From the IMG/VR virus record IMGVR_UViG_3300025289_000048, positions 1 to 44,463 of that record: 44,463 bases of DNA. The stretch is one strand, 5' to 3'. Positions 1 through 6,351 of the stretch are shown piece by piece (positions within the stretch are counted from its first letter, which is position 1; each line of letters starts with the position of its first letter). The notes under the pieces were generated by a model. It saw only the letters and a list, made by a program, of their open reading frames with translations, did no database searches and was not told the origin of the DNA. Source of the stretch: a virus. Made by a program: the position numbers and the translations under genes.

Positions 1-1117
1 CGCGGTGAGCGACGCGGTGGACGGCGCGGTGGGCGGCGCGGTGGGCGGCGCGGTGAGCGACGCGGTGGGCGGCGCGGTGAGCGGCGCGGTGAGCGGCGCG
101 GTGGGCGGCGCGGTGCACAGCGCGGTGAGCGACGCGGTGGACGGCGCGGTGGGCGGCGCGGTGCACCGCGCGGTGGGCGGCGCGGTGGGCGGCGCTGTGC
201 ACGGCGCGGTGCACGGCGCGGTGTACGGCGCGGTGAGCGGCGCGGTGCACGGCGCGGTGAGCGGCGCGATGGGCGGCGCGGTGTACGACGCGGTGAGCGA
301 CGCGGTGGGCGGCGCGGTGAGCGACGCGGTGGACGGCGCGGTGGGCGGCGCGGTGGGCGGCGCGGTGAGCGACGCGGTGGGCGGCGCGGTGGACGGCGCG
401 GTGTACGGCGCGGTGGGCGGCGCGGTGCACCGCGCGGTGGGCGGCGCGGTGGGCGGCGCGGTGAGCAATTTGTGGTGGAAATACCTGGGCGCACAATTTT
501 GGGTCGGCTGGCCGGCATATCAGAGTTTCTTTAGCGAAGTCTGCCAACTTGAACTAGCGCCAAAAGTTGAGCAGTACGCCAAAGATTATCAATCATTATC
601 AGAGTCATGCTGTTGGGTGTGGCCGCACCGACAGTTTGCGATACTTTGCGAGCGGCCGGCTTGGATACACCGGGACGCACGCGGGCGGATGCATAGCGAC
701 ACGACGATGGCGATTGCGTTTCGAGACGGGTGGGGACTATGGCGCTGGCACGGCGTTGCGGTGCCGGAGCGCATCATCACGTCGCCACAGACAATCACGC
801 TGGCGGAGATACAGGCTGAGAAGAACGCCGAGGTGCGGCGCGTGATGATCGAGCGGTTTGGCAATACGCGATTCCTGCGCGAGAGCGGCGCGAAGATGGT
901 GCATCGAGACGAGACAGGCGAGTTGTATCATGCGCCGACAGCGCCGCGCTTCCCGCCGCTGGCGATGGTGCACGTCATCAATTCGACGCCGGAGCCGGAC
1001 GGGTCGAGGCATGAATTCTATTTGCGCGTGCCGCCGACGTGCAAGACGGCGCGCGAGGCGGTGGCGGCAACCTTTAGCATGAAGGAGGGCGACTATGCGC
1101 CAGCAGTTGAAACGTAG
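1..1117 (+). CDS. DUF6745-type protein, repeat array and C-terminal domain (partial; begins at 44061 across the contig ends)
   Basis: This frame is open from base 2 and continues the gene that starts at 44061. Joined through the 53-base terminal overlap it gives 488 residues: N-terminal part (1-83), tandem tetrapeptides (about 84-271) and a C-terminal domain (272-488). The C-terminal part has the pattern I recognise from DUF6745 proteins: FWVGWPAYQSFF, then RPAWIHRDARGRMHS, DGWGLWRWHGVAVPE, and NAEVRRVMIERFG. The family's function is unknown to me. The next gene (1095) overlaps the end by 23 bases and encodes the protein that I recall often accompanying this family. The repeat has 12-base units, so array length can change without breaking the frame. 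Confidence 0.85.
   Translation, partial: AVSDAVDGAVGGAVGGAVSDAVGGAVSGAVSGAVGGAVHSAVSDAVDGAVGGAVHRAVGGAVGGAVHGAVHGAVYGAVSGAVHGAVSGAMGGAVYDAVSDAVGGAVSDAVDGAVGGAVGGAVSDAVGGAVDGAVYGAVGGAVHRAVGGAVGGAVSNLWWKYLGAQFWVGWPAYQSFFSEVCQLELAPKVEQYAKDYQSLSESCCWVWPHRQFAILCERPAWIHRDARGRMHSDTTMAIAFRDGWGLWRWHGVAVPERIITSPQTITLAEIQAEKNAEVRRVMIERFGNTRFLRESGAKMVHRDETGELYHAPTAPRFPPLAMVHVINSTPEPDGSRHEFYLRVPPTCKTAREAVAATFSMKEGDYAPAVET
8..463 (+). repeat. Tandem 12-bp coding repeat, 38 units of x-x-Ala-Val
   Basis: There are thirty-eight consecutive 12-base units. Codons three and four are almost always GCG GTG (Ala-Val), with one GCT and one ATG exception. Codon one is AGC, GGC, GAC, CAC or TAC; codon two is GGC, GAC, AGC or CGC, so every variable codon ends in C. 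The array continues at 44310-44463, giving about 47 units in the joined gene. Bases 1-79 recur exactly at 313-391, which shows expansion by block duplication. Confidence 0.95.
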
Positions 1118-1427
1118 ACAGTATCGGCAGGGCGATGTGCTGATTTGCGAGGCGGGGATTCCGGCCGAGGCGGTGAAGGTGCCCCACAGCGGACGCATCG
1201 TATTAGCTGAAGGCGAGGCGACCGGACACGCACATGCCATCGCAGTCGAGGCGGACGAAGATGTGGCGTTGCTGGAGCGTAGCGACGCGCGCTTTCTGGA
1301 GGTCAAGAGTCCGGCGACGCTGCGACACGAGGAGCACGCGGCCATTACGATTGCGCCTGGCACATATACGGTGATTCGCCAGCGGGAGTACGCAGGCGAG
1401 GATGAGTGGATTCGTGTCGCAGACTAG
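1095..1427 (+). CDS. DUF6745-partner protein, 110 aa
   Basis: The protein is a small soluble one with the run GRIVLAEGEATGHAHAI, then HEEHAAITIAPGTYTVIRQREY and a final WIRVAD. I recall proteins with LAEGE-TGHAHAI and QREY motifs next to DUF6745 genes in bacteria and phages, but I know no biochemical role. The start overlaps the DUF6745 stop by 23 bases and has a strong ribosome site (AAGGAGG at 1082-1088), so the two are translationally coupled and probably work together. The conserved histidines (GHAH, HEEH) could bind a metal; that is inference. Confidence 0.8.
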   Translation: MRQQLKRRQYRQGDVLICEAGIPAEAVKVPHSGRIVLAEGEATGHAHAIAVEADEDVALLERSDARFLEVKSPATLRHEEHAAITIAPGTYTVIRQREYAGEDEWIRVAD

Positions 1428-1593
1428 ACGGTACACGATTAAGCCTGGTGACGGTGTGCAGATGATGCCCTACCCGAAGCGGCCGTTTCCGAAGCACAGC
1501 AGCAAGAAGCATTGCGGCGAGTGCTCCAAGTGCAGCAAGGAACGGTGCTACAACAGATCGTTTGAGCATAGTGCGTGTCTGAGGCACGGTTAA
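1402..1593 (+). CDS. Small cysteine-rich protein, 63 aa
   Basis: I do not recognise a family. The C-terminal half holds CGECSKCSKERC followed by one more cysteine, which looks like a compact zinc-binding knuckle. The first half is basic and carries KPGDGVQMMPYPKRPFPK. The frame overlaps the end of the previous gene by 26 bases and has GCGAGG upstream as a modest ribosome site. The start could instead be the internal Met-Met near 1462. It is short, so it is reported with moderate confidence. Confidence 0.45.
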   Translation: MSGFVSQTRRYTIKPGDGVQMMPYPKRPFPKHSSKKHCGECSKCSKERCYNRSFEHSACLRHG

Positions 1594-1605
1594 GATGACG
1601 AGTTG

Positions 1606-1772
1606 GGCCGCCGCGACGGCCTCTGAGGCGCGCGCCTCCCTCCCTTGCGTCACTACAGCGTGCGCGCCATCGTGCGTGCGTCGGCCGTCTTTCCGCAGAT
1701 CAGCCCATGATCGGCCTCTGATCGGCGGCCGACGCATCAACATGTTGCTTCTGCCCGCTCCCGGCAGCGGGC
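1606..1772 (+). other. Dense cluster of inverted repeats in the 1594-1790 gene gap
   Basis: This gap holds no convincing gene but four foldable elements: GGCCG/CGGCC (1606-1610 with 1617-1621); the perfect palindrome GAGGCGCGCGCCTC (1625-1638); an 11-bp perfect inverted repeat TGCGTCGGCCG/CGGCCGACGCA (1677-1687 with 1726-1736) that encloses GATCAG/CTGATC (1698-1703 with 1718-1723); and GCCCGCT/AGCGGGC (1753-1759 with 1766-1772). None is followed by a T tract, so they are not ordinary terminators. They could be an RNA element, an origin or a protein-binding region. Confidence 0.6.
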
Positions 1773-1790
1773 GCACCTCGGGAGCCTAAA

Positions 1791-2120
1791 ATGGCGCTCG
1801 CTCCTGCCGATCCTCCATCGTCAAGCAGCGCCGGGGGGTGCGCTCAGAATGACGAGCCATTGCATCAGGTTGCCAATGATGACTACTTGCTGCAACAGTT
1901 CAAGCGAGCACTGCAGTGGCCAACTCCAGCGGAGGAGTTTATACCGCGCGCGGAGGCCGGGTGCTACGAGCGGTGCCCGCTATGTGGCGAGGTATGCTTT
2001 CACTGCTACAACAGGCCAGCGCGGCGCGTCGAGTGGTTATGCCTGGAGGCGACGTGCGGGGCGCGTTGGTGCTTCAAGCGCAGAGACGGGGTGATGCGGG
2101 TGCATTACATAGACACTTAG
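1791..2120 (+). CDS. Zinc-ribbon-like small protein, 109 aa
   Basis: I do not recognise a named family. Residues from about 57 onward carry CYERCPLCGEVCFHC and, about 16 residues later, CLEATCGARWCF. Two CxxC-like knuckles this far apart are what a zinc ribbon shows. The N-terminal 40 residues are low-complexity. The start follows GGGAG at an acceptable distance (CGGGAGCCTAAA before ATG), just downstream of the hairpin-rich gap. It lies in the run of small + strand genes before the lysis module. Confidence 0.65.
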   Translation: MALAPADPPSSSSAGGCAQNDEPLHQVANDDYLLQQFKRALQWPTPAEEFIPRAEAGCYERCPLCGEVCFHCYNRPARRVEWLCLEATCGARWCFKRRDGVMRVHYIDT

Positions 2121-2131
2121 CGGAGGCAACG

Positions 2132-2314
2132 ATGCAACGTACTAGCAACGAAGGAGTGCTGGTGGCGTTACGGCAGGCGAAGGCGCTGTTGAGTGCGTTG
2201 CAACGAGGCATCGACTTTGAGAATGAGGCGGGCGGGCGCTACCGCCCGCTTCCCATTTGCGGGGACGAGTTTCCGCATCTGTTGGCGTGGGGGCCGCGTG
2301 AAGGCGATGCGTGA
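2132..2314 (+). CDS. Hypothetical small protein, 60 aa
   Basis: The protein has an N-terminal helix-like segment (VLVALRQAKALLSALQRGI) and a C-terminal part with GGRYRPLPICGDEFPHLLAW. I recognise no domain. The ATG has a good ribosome site (CGGAGGCAACG). The stop codon overlaps the next start as GTGA, consistent with coupled translation, which supports this short frame over the longer frames that cover the same bases. Confidence 0.6.
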   Translation: MQRTSNEGVLVALRQAKALLSALQRGIDFENEAGGRYRPLPICGDEFPHLLAWGPREGDA

Positions 2315-2616
2315 GACGGTCGGAGCGGGCGCGGCTGGCGGCGCACCGGCACCTGTGCCAGATGCTCGATACGGTGGCACTCTCGCGGCAAGCGATAGGA
2401 GGATACACGGTGCACACGCCGCGACTGGGGCGAACGATGAGCTGTTCTCGCCTGAAGGTGTTGTACGGGGTGGCGCAGATACAGCGATGGGCGGCAGGCG
2501 TGGCGATGTATGGGTATCGGAAGGGGCGATACTTGGCGCCGCTGGACGAGGCGATATTTTGCCAGCCGAGGCGACTGAAATACAGGCTGAGGAGACCGAA
2601 TGAGCGACGTCGCTGA
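2311..2616 (+). CDS. Hypothetical basic protein, 101 aa
   Basis: The frame starts with GTG inside a GTGA overlap with the previous stop. The product is basic, with RLKVLYGVAQIQRW in the middle and RRLKYRLRRPNERRR at the end. Codons strongly favour G in the third position, as in neighbouring + strand genes, which is why I prefer this frame to the competing frame ending at 2603. No family is recognised. Confidence 0.5.
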   Translation: MRRSERARLAAHRHLCQMLDTVALSRQAIGGYTVHTPRLGRTMSCSRLKVLYGVAQIQRWAAGVAMYGYRKGRYLAPLDEAIFCQPRRLKYRLRRPNERRR

Positions 2617-2821
2617 TGTAACAATGGATAGCGAACTCTCGCTGCAGATGATTGTTCCGCCGGGCAGCGACAACTACAGTAATTACGAGGATGCGATGCA
2701 GGCGGCGCTGCGAATGTGGGCGCTGGCGGGGTATCGCGGGCGTGCGGCGGTGCTGACGATGCTGCGTGGCACAGAGTTCAGGTATGTGGCGTGCGTCTTG
2801 GAGACGGGGCCGACGCGGTGA
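2600..2821 (+). CDS. Hypothetical small protein, 73 aa
   Basis: The ATG follows GAGGAGACCG (ribosome site) and overlaps the previous gene by 17 bases. The product is acidic at the N-terminus with a central helix-like stretch EDAMQAALRMWALAGYRGRAAVLTM. I recognise no family. It ends in a GTGA overlap with the membrane protein that precedes the endolysin. Confidence 0.6.
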   Translation: MSDVADVTMDSELSLQMIVPPGSDNYSNYEDAMQAALRMWALAGYRGRAAVLTMLRGTEFRYVACVLETGPTR

Positions 2822-3033
2822 TCGATTTTGCAGCGTGGGTGCAAACTTACGTGGCGAATGTGCTCATCGGGCGGCAGCACGGGTGGGCGTGGCTGCTGCT
2901 GTCGAGTGGGTGCCTGACGTGGGCCTACATAGGCTGGCGAGCACGGTACAAGGGGCGGCGTATATGGTGGATGGTGGCGGGGAATGTGCTGACGGCGGCG
3001 ACGGCGGCGTGGAACTGGATTCAGTGGCGTTAG
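2818..3033 (+). CDS. Two-helix membrane protein, candidate holin, 71 aa
   Basis: The GTG start lies in a GTGA overlap with the previous stop. Two hydrophobic segments are visible, about residues 22-40 (WAWLLLSSGCLTWAYIGW) and 49-67 (IWWMVAGNVLTAATAAWNW), separated by the basic loop RARYKGRR. Small proteins with two membrane helices directly before a peptidoglycan hydrolase are often holins, which time and permit lysis. No sequence family is recognised, so the holin role rests on topology and on the endolysin gene 50 bases downstream. Confidence 0.55.
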   Translation: MIDFAAWVQTYVANVLIGRQHGWAWLLLSSGCLTWAYIGWRARYKGRRIWWMVAGNVLTAATAAWNWIQWR

Positions 3034-3044
3034 CGGCGGCGCAC

Positions 3045-3073
3045 TTGCATATGCAAAGCGCCGGTCTTACATT
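3045..3073 (+). promoter_or_regulatory. Possible promoter with 12-bp palindrome ahead of the endolysin gene
   Basis: TTGCAT (3045-3050), a 17-base spacer and TACATT (3068-3073) resemble a weak sigma-70 promoter. The -35 region lies in the perfect palindrome TTGCATATGCAA (3045-3056), which could be an operator. The predicted start of RNA is only a few bases before the ATG at 3083, so this transcript would be nearly leaderless. Confidence 0.35.
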
Positions 3074-3082
3074 ACTAAGCGT

Positions 3083-3502
3083 ATGGCCGACGCGGACACG
3101 TCGCTCGAATCGCTGCGACCCGCCTTTAGGCGCCTTGCGTCGGCCTTCACTCATATCTGCGACGAGGACTTGGCGCCGCTTCTCGGGTTTACCTTCCGCG
3201 TGACCGAGACGCGCCGGAGCCGGGAGCGGCAGGCGGCGCTGATCGCATCCGGCAAGACGCGCGTTCCAATCGGCTTCCATAATTTCGGGCTGGCGCTGGA
3301 TTTCGCCATCATGGTGAACGGCGTCTATCAGGCCGATGACCGCCTCGGGCACTATGCCGCTTGCGGAGACGTGGCGCATGCGCTCGGGATGCGGTGGGGC
3401 GGAAACTGGAGCCGCTTCAAGGACTATGGGCATGTAGAGACGGGTGAATTCACGCTGCAGCAGTTTCTCAATGGCATCAAAGGCGGACTGGTGCCGGCAT
3501 GA
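3083..3502 (+). CDS. Endolysin, M15-type peptidoglycan peptidase, 139 aa
   Basis: The protein matches the M15 D-Ala-D-Ala/L-Ala-D-Glu peptidase pattern of phage endolysins. GFHNFGLALDF (residues 64-74) supplies the zinc ligands His66 and Asp73, and WSRFKDYGHVE (109-119) supplies the last His117. TETRRSRERQ corresponds to the usual substrate-side segment. The expected role is cleavage of peptide bridges in the cell wall at lysis. The length is normal for a single catalytic domain and there is no wall-binding domain or signal peptide, so export would depend on a holin. It overlaps the next gene as ATGA. Confidence 0.88.
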   Translation: MADADTSLESLRPAFRRLASAFTHICDEDLAPLLGFTFRVTETRRSRERQAALIASGKTRVPIGFHNFGLALDFAIMVNGVYQADDRLGHYAACGDVAHALGMRWGGNWSRFKDYGHVETGEFTLQQFLNGIKGGLVPA

Positions 3503-3984
3503 GCCGCTATCTGCCGGTGGCGCTGCTGGTACTGCTGCTTCTGTCTGGCGCCGTCACGCTGCTGGTGTGGCAGATGCCGCGCCCGTGCCGCGGCGTCGTC
3601 GCAGAGACGACCGATACAATACCGTGGCAGTCGAGCATACCATGCATCGAGGAGGAGATGTCGCCGGTGCTGGTAGATTCGCTCGATGCGTACTGGGTGG
3701 AGGCGAAGCAGCGCGCGGAAAAGCCTGGACATCCGGCGGCACGGCCGCGCTTCTGCTTCGCTGGCATGGCGGTGGTGATTGTACGCAACGGCAAAGTGGA
3801 GCGGCTGCTTGGGCATCACGACCCAAGCAACGGCAAGGTGCTGGTGGCGCTGGCGAACAGCGAGGTGGTGGAGTGGGGCGAGTGCGTCGTACTGCATGAG
3901 ATGTTGCACGCGATACTCGGCAAGGGCGAGGAGCGGATCGAAAAGTTGCTTCAAGATGTATGCCCGCAGGTGAAGCGGCCATGA
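3499..3984 (+). CDS. Membrane-anchored HExxH protein in the lysis module, 161 aa
   Basis: Residues 5-25 form a hydrophobic signal/anchor segment, so the rest should lie in the periplasm or outside the membrane. HEMLH (133-137) is a textbook zincin HExxH motif, with GKGEERIE just after offering a possible third ligand. Cysteines at 30, 49 and 86 could form disulfides. It sits between the endolysin and an exonuclease gene with ATGA overlaps on both sides. A metal peptidase acting during lysis or on the envelope is inferred; no precise family is recognised. Confidence 0.7.
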   Translation: MSRYLPVALLVLLLLSGAVTLLVWQMPRPCRGVVAETTDTIPWQSSIPCIEEEMSPVLVDSLDAYWVEAKQRAEKPGHPAARPRFCFAGMAVVIVRNGKVERLLGHHDPSNGKVLVALANSEVVEWGECVVLHEMLHAILGKGEERIEKLLQDVCPQVKRP

Positions 3985-4541
3985 GATTTGCCATAGTCGA
4001 TCTAGAGTGCACCGCCCTCAAGAGCGACCAAGGGTTTCTGCTGTGCGGCGGCATCAAAGAGTTGGGCGGCAAGGCGAAGGTGGTTGGACTGCACACGGCA
4101 GGGTTTGAGAACGGGCGGTTGCACATCGACAAGAAGCTGGCGCTGGCGCTGCGCGAGGCCATCGAGGCGTATGACGGGCTCATCACCTGGAACGGCATCA
4201 TGTTCGACGTGCCGTTTCTGAACGATAGGTTGACACTGGCAGGCGAGAACCCGCTGGAGAAGCGGTTTCACGTAGACATCATGTATCAGGCGCGGATGGG
4301 AAAGTCGGCGCTAACGTCGAGCCGGCTGGACTGGGTGAGCAAGGCGCTTGGCGTCGCGTCGCGCAAGACGGCGCTGGACCTGAACACCTGGAAGGAGGCT
4401 GAGGCGGAGGCGCTGGCGCACTTTGCGAATGGAAGGAAGAATTACGATTATATTGTGGAGCATTGTGAAAAGGATTTGCTCGTTACAGAACAAGTATACG
4501 AGCGTCTGAAAAATCGCGTGCAGCAGATCAGCAAGCGGTAA
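3981..4541 (+). CDS. DEDD-type 3'-5' exonuclease (RNase H fold), 186 aa
   Basis: The start is taken at 3981 because it forms an ATGA overlap with the previous stop; a longer frame to 3960 lacks support. FAIVDLECTAL (residues 3-13) gives the DxE of motif Exo I, ITWNGIMFDVPFLNDRL matches Exo II with its Asp, and YIVEHCEKDLLVTEQVY resembles Exo III with the closing Asp. The protein should degrade DNA or RNA from the 3' end using two metal ions. It may serve phage replication or recombination, although its neighbours are lysis genes. Confidence 0.75.
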   Translation: MRFAIVDLECTALKSDQGFLLCGGIKELGGKAKVVGLHTAGFENGRLHIDKKLALALREAIEAYDGLITWNGIMFDVPFLNDRLTLAGENPLEKRFHVDIMYQARMGKSALTSSRLDWVSKALGVASRKTALDLNTWKEAEAEALAHFANGRKNYDYIVEHCEKDLLVTEQVYERLKNRVQQISKR

Positions 4542-4551
4542 TGGGGCGTCG

Positions 4552-4803
4552 ATGACCAAGCGACTGAAAGCAGTGGCAGACTTCTTCAAAGCGGCGTGGC
4601 ATGTGCTGGCGGCGCTCGCGGTGCTGGCCGGCGCCGTCGCACTCTACGGGTGGCGCCAGTTCCGGAAGGGGGTGCGGGTCGGTGACTCGGAGCGACGTTA
4701 TAGTGACGATATCGAGCGCATGCGCGAGGCGCTTGAGGCGGGCGATGACGAGGGGGTGCTGCGCGAGTGGCGGCGGCACAGGGGCGACGGAGGTGCGCCG
4801 TGA
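4552..4803 (+). CDS. Small single-helix membrane protein, possible inner-membrane spanin, 83 aa
   Basis: The basic N-terminus (MTKRLK) is followed by one hydrophobic helix (about 16-33, HVLAALAVLAGAVALYGW) and a charged helical tail with DDIERMREALEAGDDEGVLREW. That is the layout of an inner-membrane spanin, which bridges the periplasm to fuse membranes at lysis, but the tail is short. The next gene overlaps as GTGA and encodes an exported protein, so the pair could be i-spanin and o-spanin. Sequence family not recognised. Confidence 0.6.
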   Translation: MTKRLKAVADFFKAAWHVLAALAVLAGAVALYGWRQFRKGVRVGDSERRYSDDIERMREALEAGDDEGVLREWRRHRGDGGAP

Positions 4804-5111
4804 GAAGAAGGTGGCTTTGCGCTGCATTCATAATCTGTCTGGCCGGAACAGAACTTGCGCACGCTGCCGACGCGAGGCCGCCCGCGAGGCCCGACTGGTG
4901 CCGGCCGGGGTATGCGTGCATAAGCGTAAAAGAGATCGCCGCCGACACGGAGTATAAGGCGCGGCTGGAGCGCGACCTGCGGCGCGCGCAACAGGAGCGG
5001 CTTCGGCGCTTCGGATTCACGTTCGGGCCGTATGTGGGCGTCGGGCCGGATCGGGTGGATGGCGCCAGCGTCGATGTCGGGATTGGCGTCACCTGGGGCG
5101 TCCGCTTTTGA
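4800..5111 (+). CDS. Exported small protein, possible outer spanin-like partner, 103 aa
   Basis: The GTG start is in a GTGA overlap. Residues 1-22 form a signal peptide (RRRWLCAAFIICLAGTELAHA), followed by two cysteines (WCRPGYACI), a charged helix (EYKARLERDLRRAQQERLRR) and a glycine-rich beta-like tail (GPYVGVG, then VDVGIGVTWGVRF). I recall similar helix-plus-beta proteins near phage lysis genes. There is no clear lipobox, so it is not a classical lipoprotein o-spanin. The role is inferred from position. Confidence 0.6.
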   Translation: MRRRWLCAAFIICLAGTELAHAADARPPARPDWCRPGYACISVKEIAADTEYKARLERDLRRAQQERLRRFGFTFGPYVGVGPDRVDGASVDVGIGVTWGVRF

Positions 5112-5192
5112 GTGCGCCTGCTGGCTCGATGACGACAGAGAGCCGCATTGCTGGTGCGAGGCGTGGGAGTGACCGGAAGGATGGGGCGACTG

Positions 5193-5456
5193 ATGCCTGA
5201 CTACCGCGAAACCATCGTTCGCATCGACCACGACGCCAAATTGGCGCAGGTGTGGACGCAGGACAGGACTATCATCAAGCGACTCAAGCAGTTGGAGCGC
5301 GAAGGCGCCCGCCCGCTGGAGCGTCAAATCCGCGGCGAGTGGTGGGAGGTGCCCATCCGGCTAGGGGCACGCGGTTTTCTTCTTGGAAATCGACGTAACA
5401 AGCGTGGTTTTAGACCAAAGAAGGCCCTCCACGTCTCACCCGGCACCGGAGCATGA
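5193..5456 (+). CDS. Hypothetical phage protein, 87 aa
   Basis: The chosen start (MPDYRETIVRIDHD) is the first Met before the conserved-looking part; the frame is open back to 5148. The protein has ETIVRIDHDAKLAQVWTQDRTIIKRL and GEWWEVPIRLGARG, a pattern I recall in small phage proteins of unknown function. It ends in an ATGA overlap with the GIY-YIG-like gene. The preceding 80 bases (5112-5192) hold nothing I can support. Confidence 0.6.
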   Translation: MPDYRETIVRIDHDAKLAQVWTQDRTIIKRLKQLEREGARPLERQIRGEWWEVPIRLGARGFLLGNRRNKRGFRPKKALHVSPGTGA

Positions 5457-5965
5457 GCATAAAAGTCTGCCGGTGTACGCATCGCAAGGAAAGCCATCTC
5501 GTAGTGGACACGTATAGGGTTAACTGCAAGGAGTGCGACTGCGCCCGCTATTCCTTGCATGAGGAATTCATTCGGCCGTACTCCAAGACAGTCATTGGCG
5601 CGTACAGGTCAGACATAACCATCAATCATCTCGCGCGATGCGGCATTAGCCAAAAAATTGCATGCCTATATGCCGTATCGGTGCCAATCGCCGGCGTTGT
5701 GCGCATTGGCAAAACAGTCAACCTGGTTTATCGTTGGGCTTCCAGACTATCGGAGTGGCCAAGCCTTCCTGACCTCCGACTGATCGCCGCGATCCCGAAT
5801 GCACAAAAACACGAAGATGCTGTGCATGAATATTTCTCCGACCTGCGCATACGCAGCGAGTGGTTTAGTTATCACCAGGACATCGAGGCGCTCGGTTCAT
5901 GCAAAACCGAGAGTGACCTACTGAACCTGCTAAAGACGCCGCGAAAACAGAACGGCCGATCCTGA
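5453..5965 (+). CDS. GIY-YIG-like nuclease domain protein with N-terminal Cys cluster, 170 aa
   Basis: Residues about 77-140 resemble the T5orf172/GIY-YIG fold: CLYAVSVPIAGVVRIGKTVNLVYRW, then LRLIAAIPNAQKHEDAVHEYF with the catalytic-type Glu, and IRSEWF. The canonical GIY is degraded to LYAVS with GVVRIGKT. The N-terminus (CRCTHRKESH, later CKECDC) could bind zinc. Family members are nucleases, often in mobile or phage genes. Base composition is lower in GC than its neighbours, suggesting recent arrival. Confidence 0.65.
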   Translation: MSIKVCRCTHRKESHLVVDTYRVNCKECDCARYSLHEEFIRPYSKTVIGAYRSDITINHLARCGISQKIACLYAVSVPIAGVVRIGKTVNLVYRWASRLSEWPSLPDLRLIAAIPNAQKHEDAVHEYFSDLRIRSEWFSYHQDIEALGSCKTESDLLNLLKTPRKQNGRS

Positions 5966-6002
5966 GACCGGCCGCCTGCCTTGAGTGGTACTCGGCCAAC
6001 AC

Positions 6003-6031
6003 AGTTTATAGCGTCGTTACGCCGATGTCAA
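6003..6031 (-). promoter_or_regulatory. Possible leftward promoter antisense to the lysis-side genes
   Basis: Reading the - strand, TTGACA (6031-6026), a 17-base spacer and TAAACT (6008-6003) form a plausible sigma-70 promoter. It shares the string TTGACATCG with the rightward promoter at 6122. No - strand gene lies downstream, so it would make RNA antisense to 5453-5965. This is a weak call because of its orientation. Confidence 0.3.
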
Positions 6032-6062
6032 GCCTGCCTTGCTGTGGTTGCTCGGCCGGGGT

Positions 6063-6079
6063 GTGGGGCAGAGCCCCAC
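6063..6079 (+). other. GC-rich hairpin without T tract
   Basis: GTGGGGC, a three-base loop and GCCCCAC form a perfect 7-bp stem. It is followed by a second small inverted repeat (GCAG...CTGC). It may halt transcription from the left before the promoter at 6122, but the missing T tract makes an intrinsic terminator doubtful. The rest of the 5966-6351 gap holds the two promoters and the GGCNN array. Confidence 0.45.
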
Positions 6080-6121
6080 GCAGGCGGTCTGCCGCACCAT
6101 CCACTAGTAATAGAATACCAC

Positions 6122-6150
6122 TTGACATCGTTGCTGCGCTATGGTATCGT
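6122..6150 (+). promoter_or_regulatory. Sigma-70-like promoter for the 6352 gene
   Basis: A perfect TTGACA (6122-6127), a 17-base spacer and TATCGT (6145-6150) make a strong candidate. RNA would start near 6157, immediately ahead of the GGCNN array, which therefore lies in the 5' untranslated region of the gene at 6352. Confidence 0.65.
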
Positions 6151-6161
6151 GTTGATTGTCG

Positions 6162-6266
6162 GGGCGCGGCCCGGCACGGCTAGGCCGGGCGAGGCGTGGC
6201 CCGGCGTGGCTAGGCCCGGCACGGCTAGGCCGGGCGTGGCGTGGCAAGGCGGGGCAAGGCAAGGCT
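6162..6266 (+). repeat. GGCNN pentanucleotide array, 21 units
   Basis: There are twenty-one uninterrupted 5-base units of the form N-GGC-N with GGC in strict register while the other two bases vary. A 45-base sub-block is partly repeated (CGGCACGGCTAGGCCGGGCG occurs twice). Period five means no reading frame is maintained, so this is not coding. It lies between the promoter at 6122 and the ATG at 6352. Confidence 0.95.
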
Positions 6267-6351
6267 ACTTCAACTAAACGCGACAGGCGGCCAGAGCGCA
6301 TTAGCGTGTTAGCGCGAGAGCCGGTGAGTCGCAAAAGAAAGGGGCCAGAGC

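Noticed and set aside
8-463. Diversity-generating retroelement producing NNC codons
   Set aside because: The variable codons all fit N-N-C, but no reverse transcriptase or template copy is present, and the variation is between tandem units and not at a single C-terminal site.
1595-1789. 64-codon frame in the hairpin-rich gap
   Set aside because: No ribosome site, no family-like features, and the palindromes dominate its sequence.
5953-5971. Terminator after the GIY-YIG-like gene
   Set aside because: CGGCC/GGCCG forms only a 5-bp stem with a 12-base loop and no T tract.
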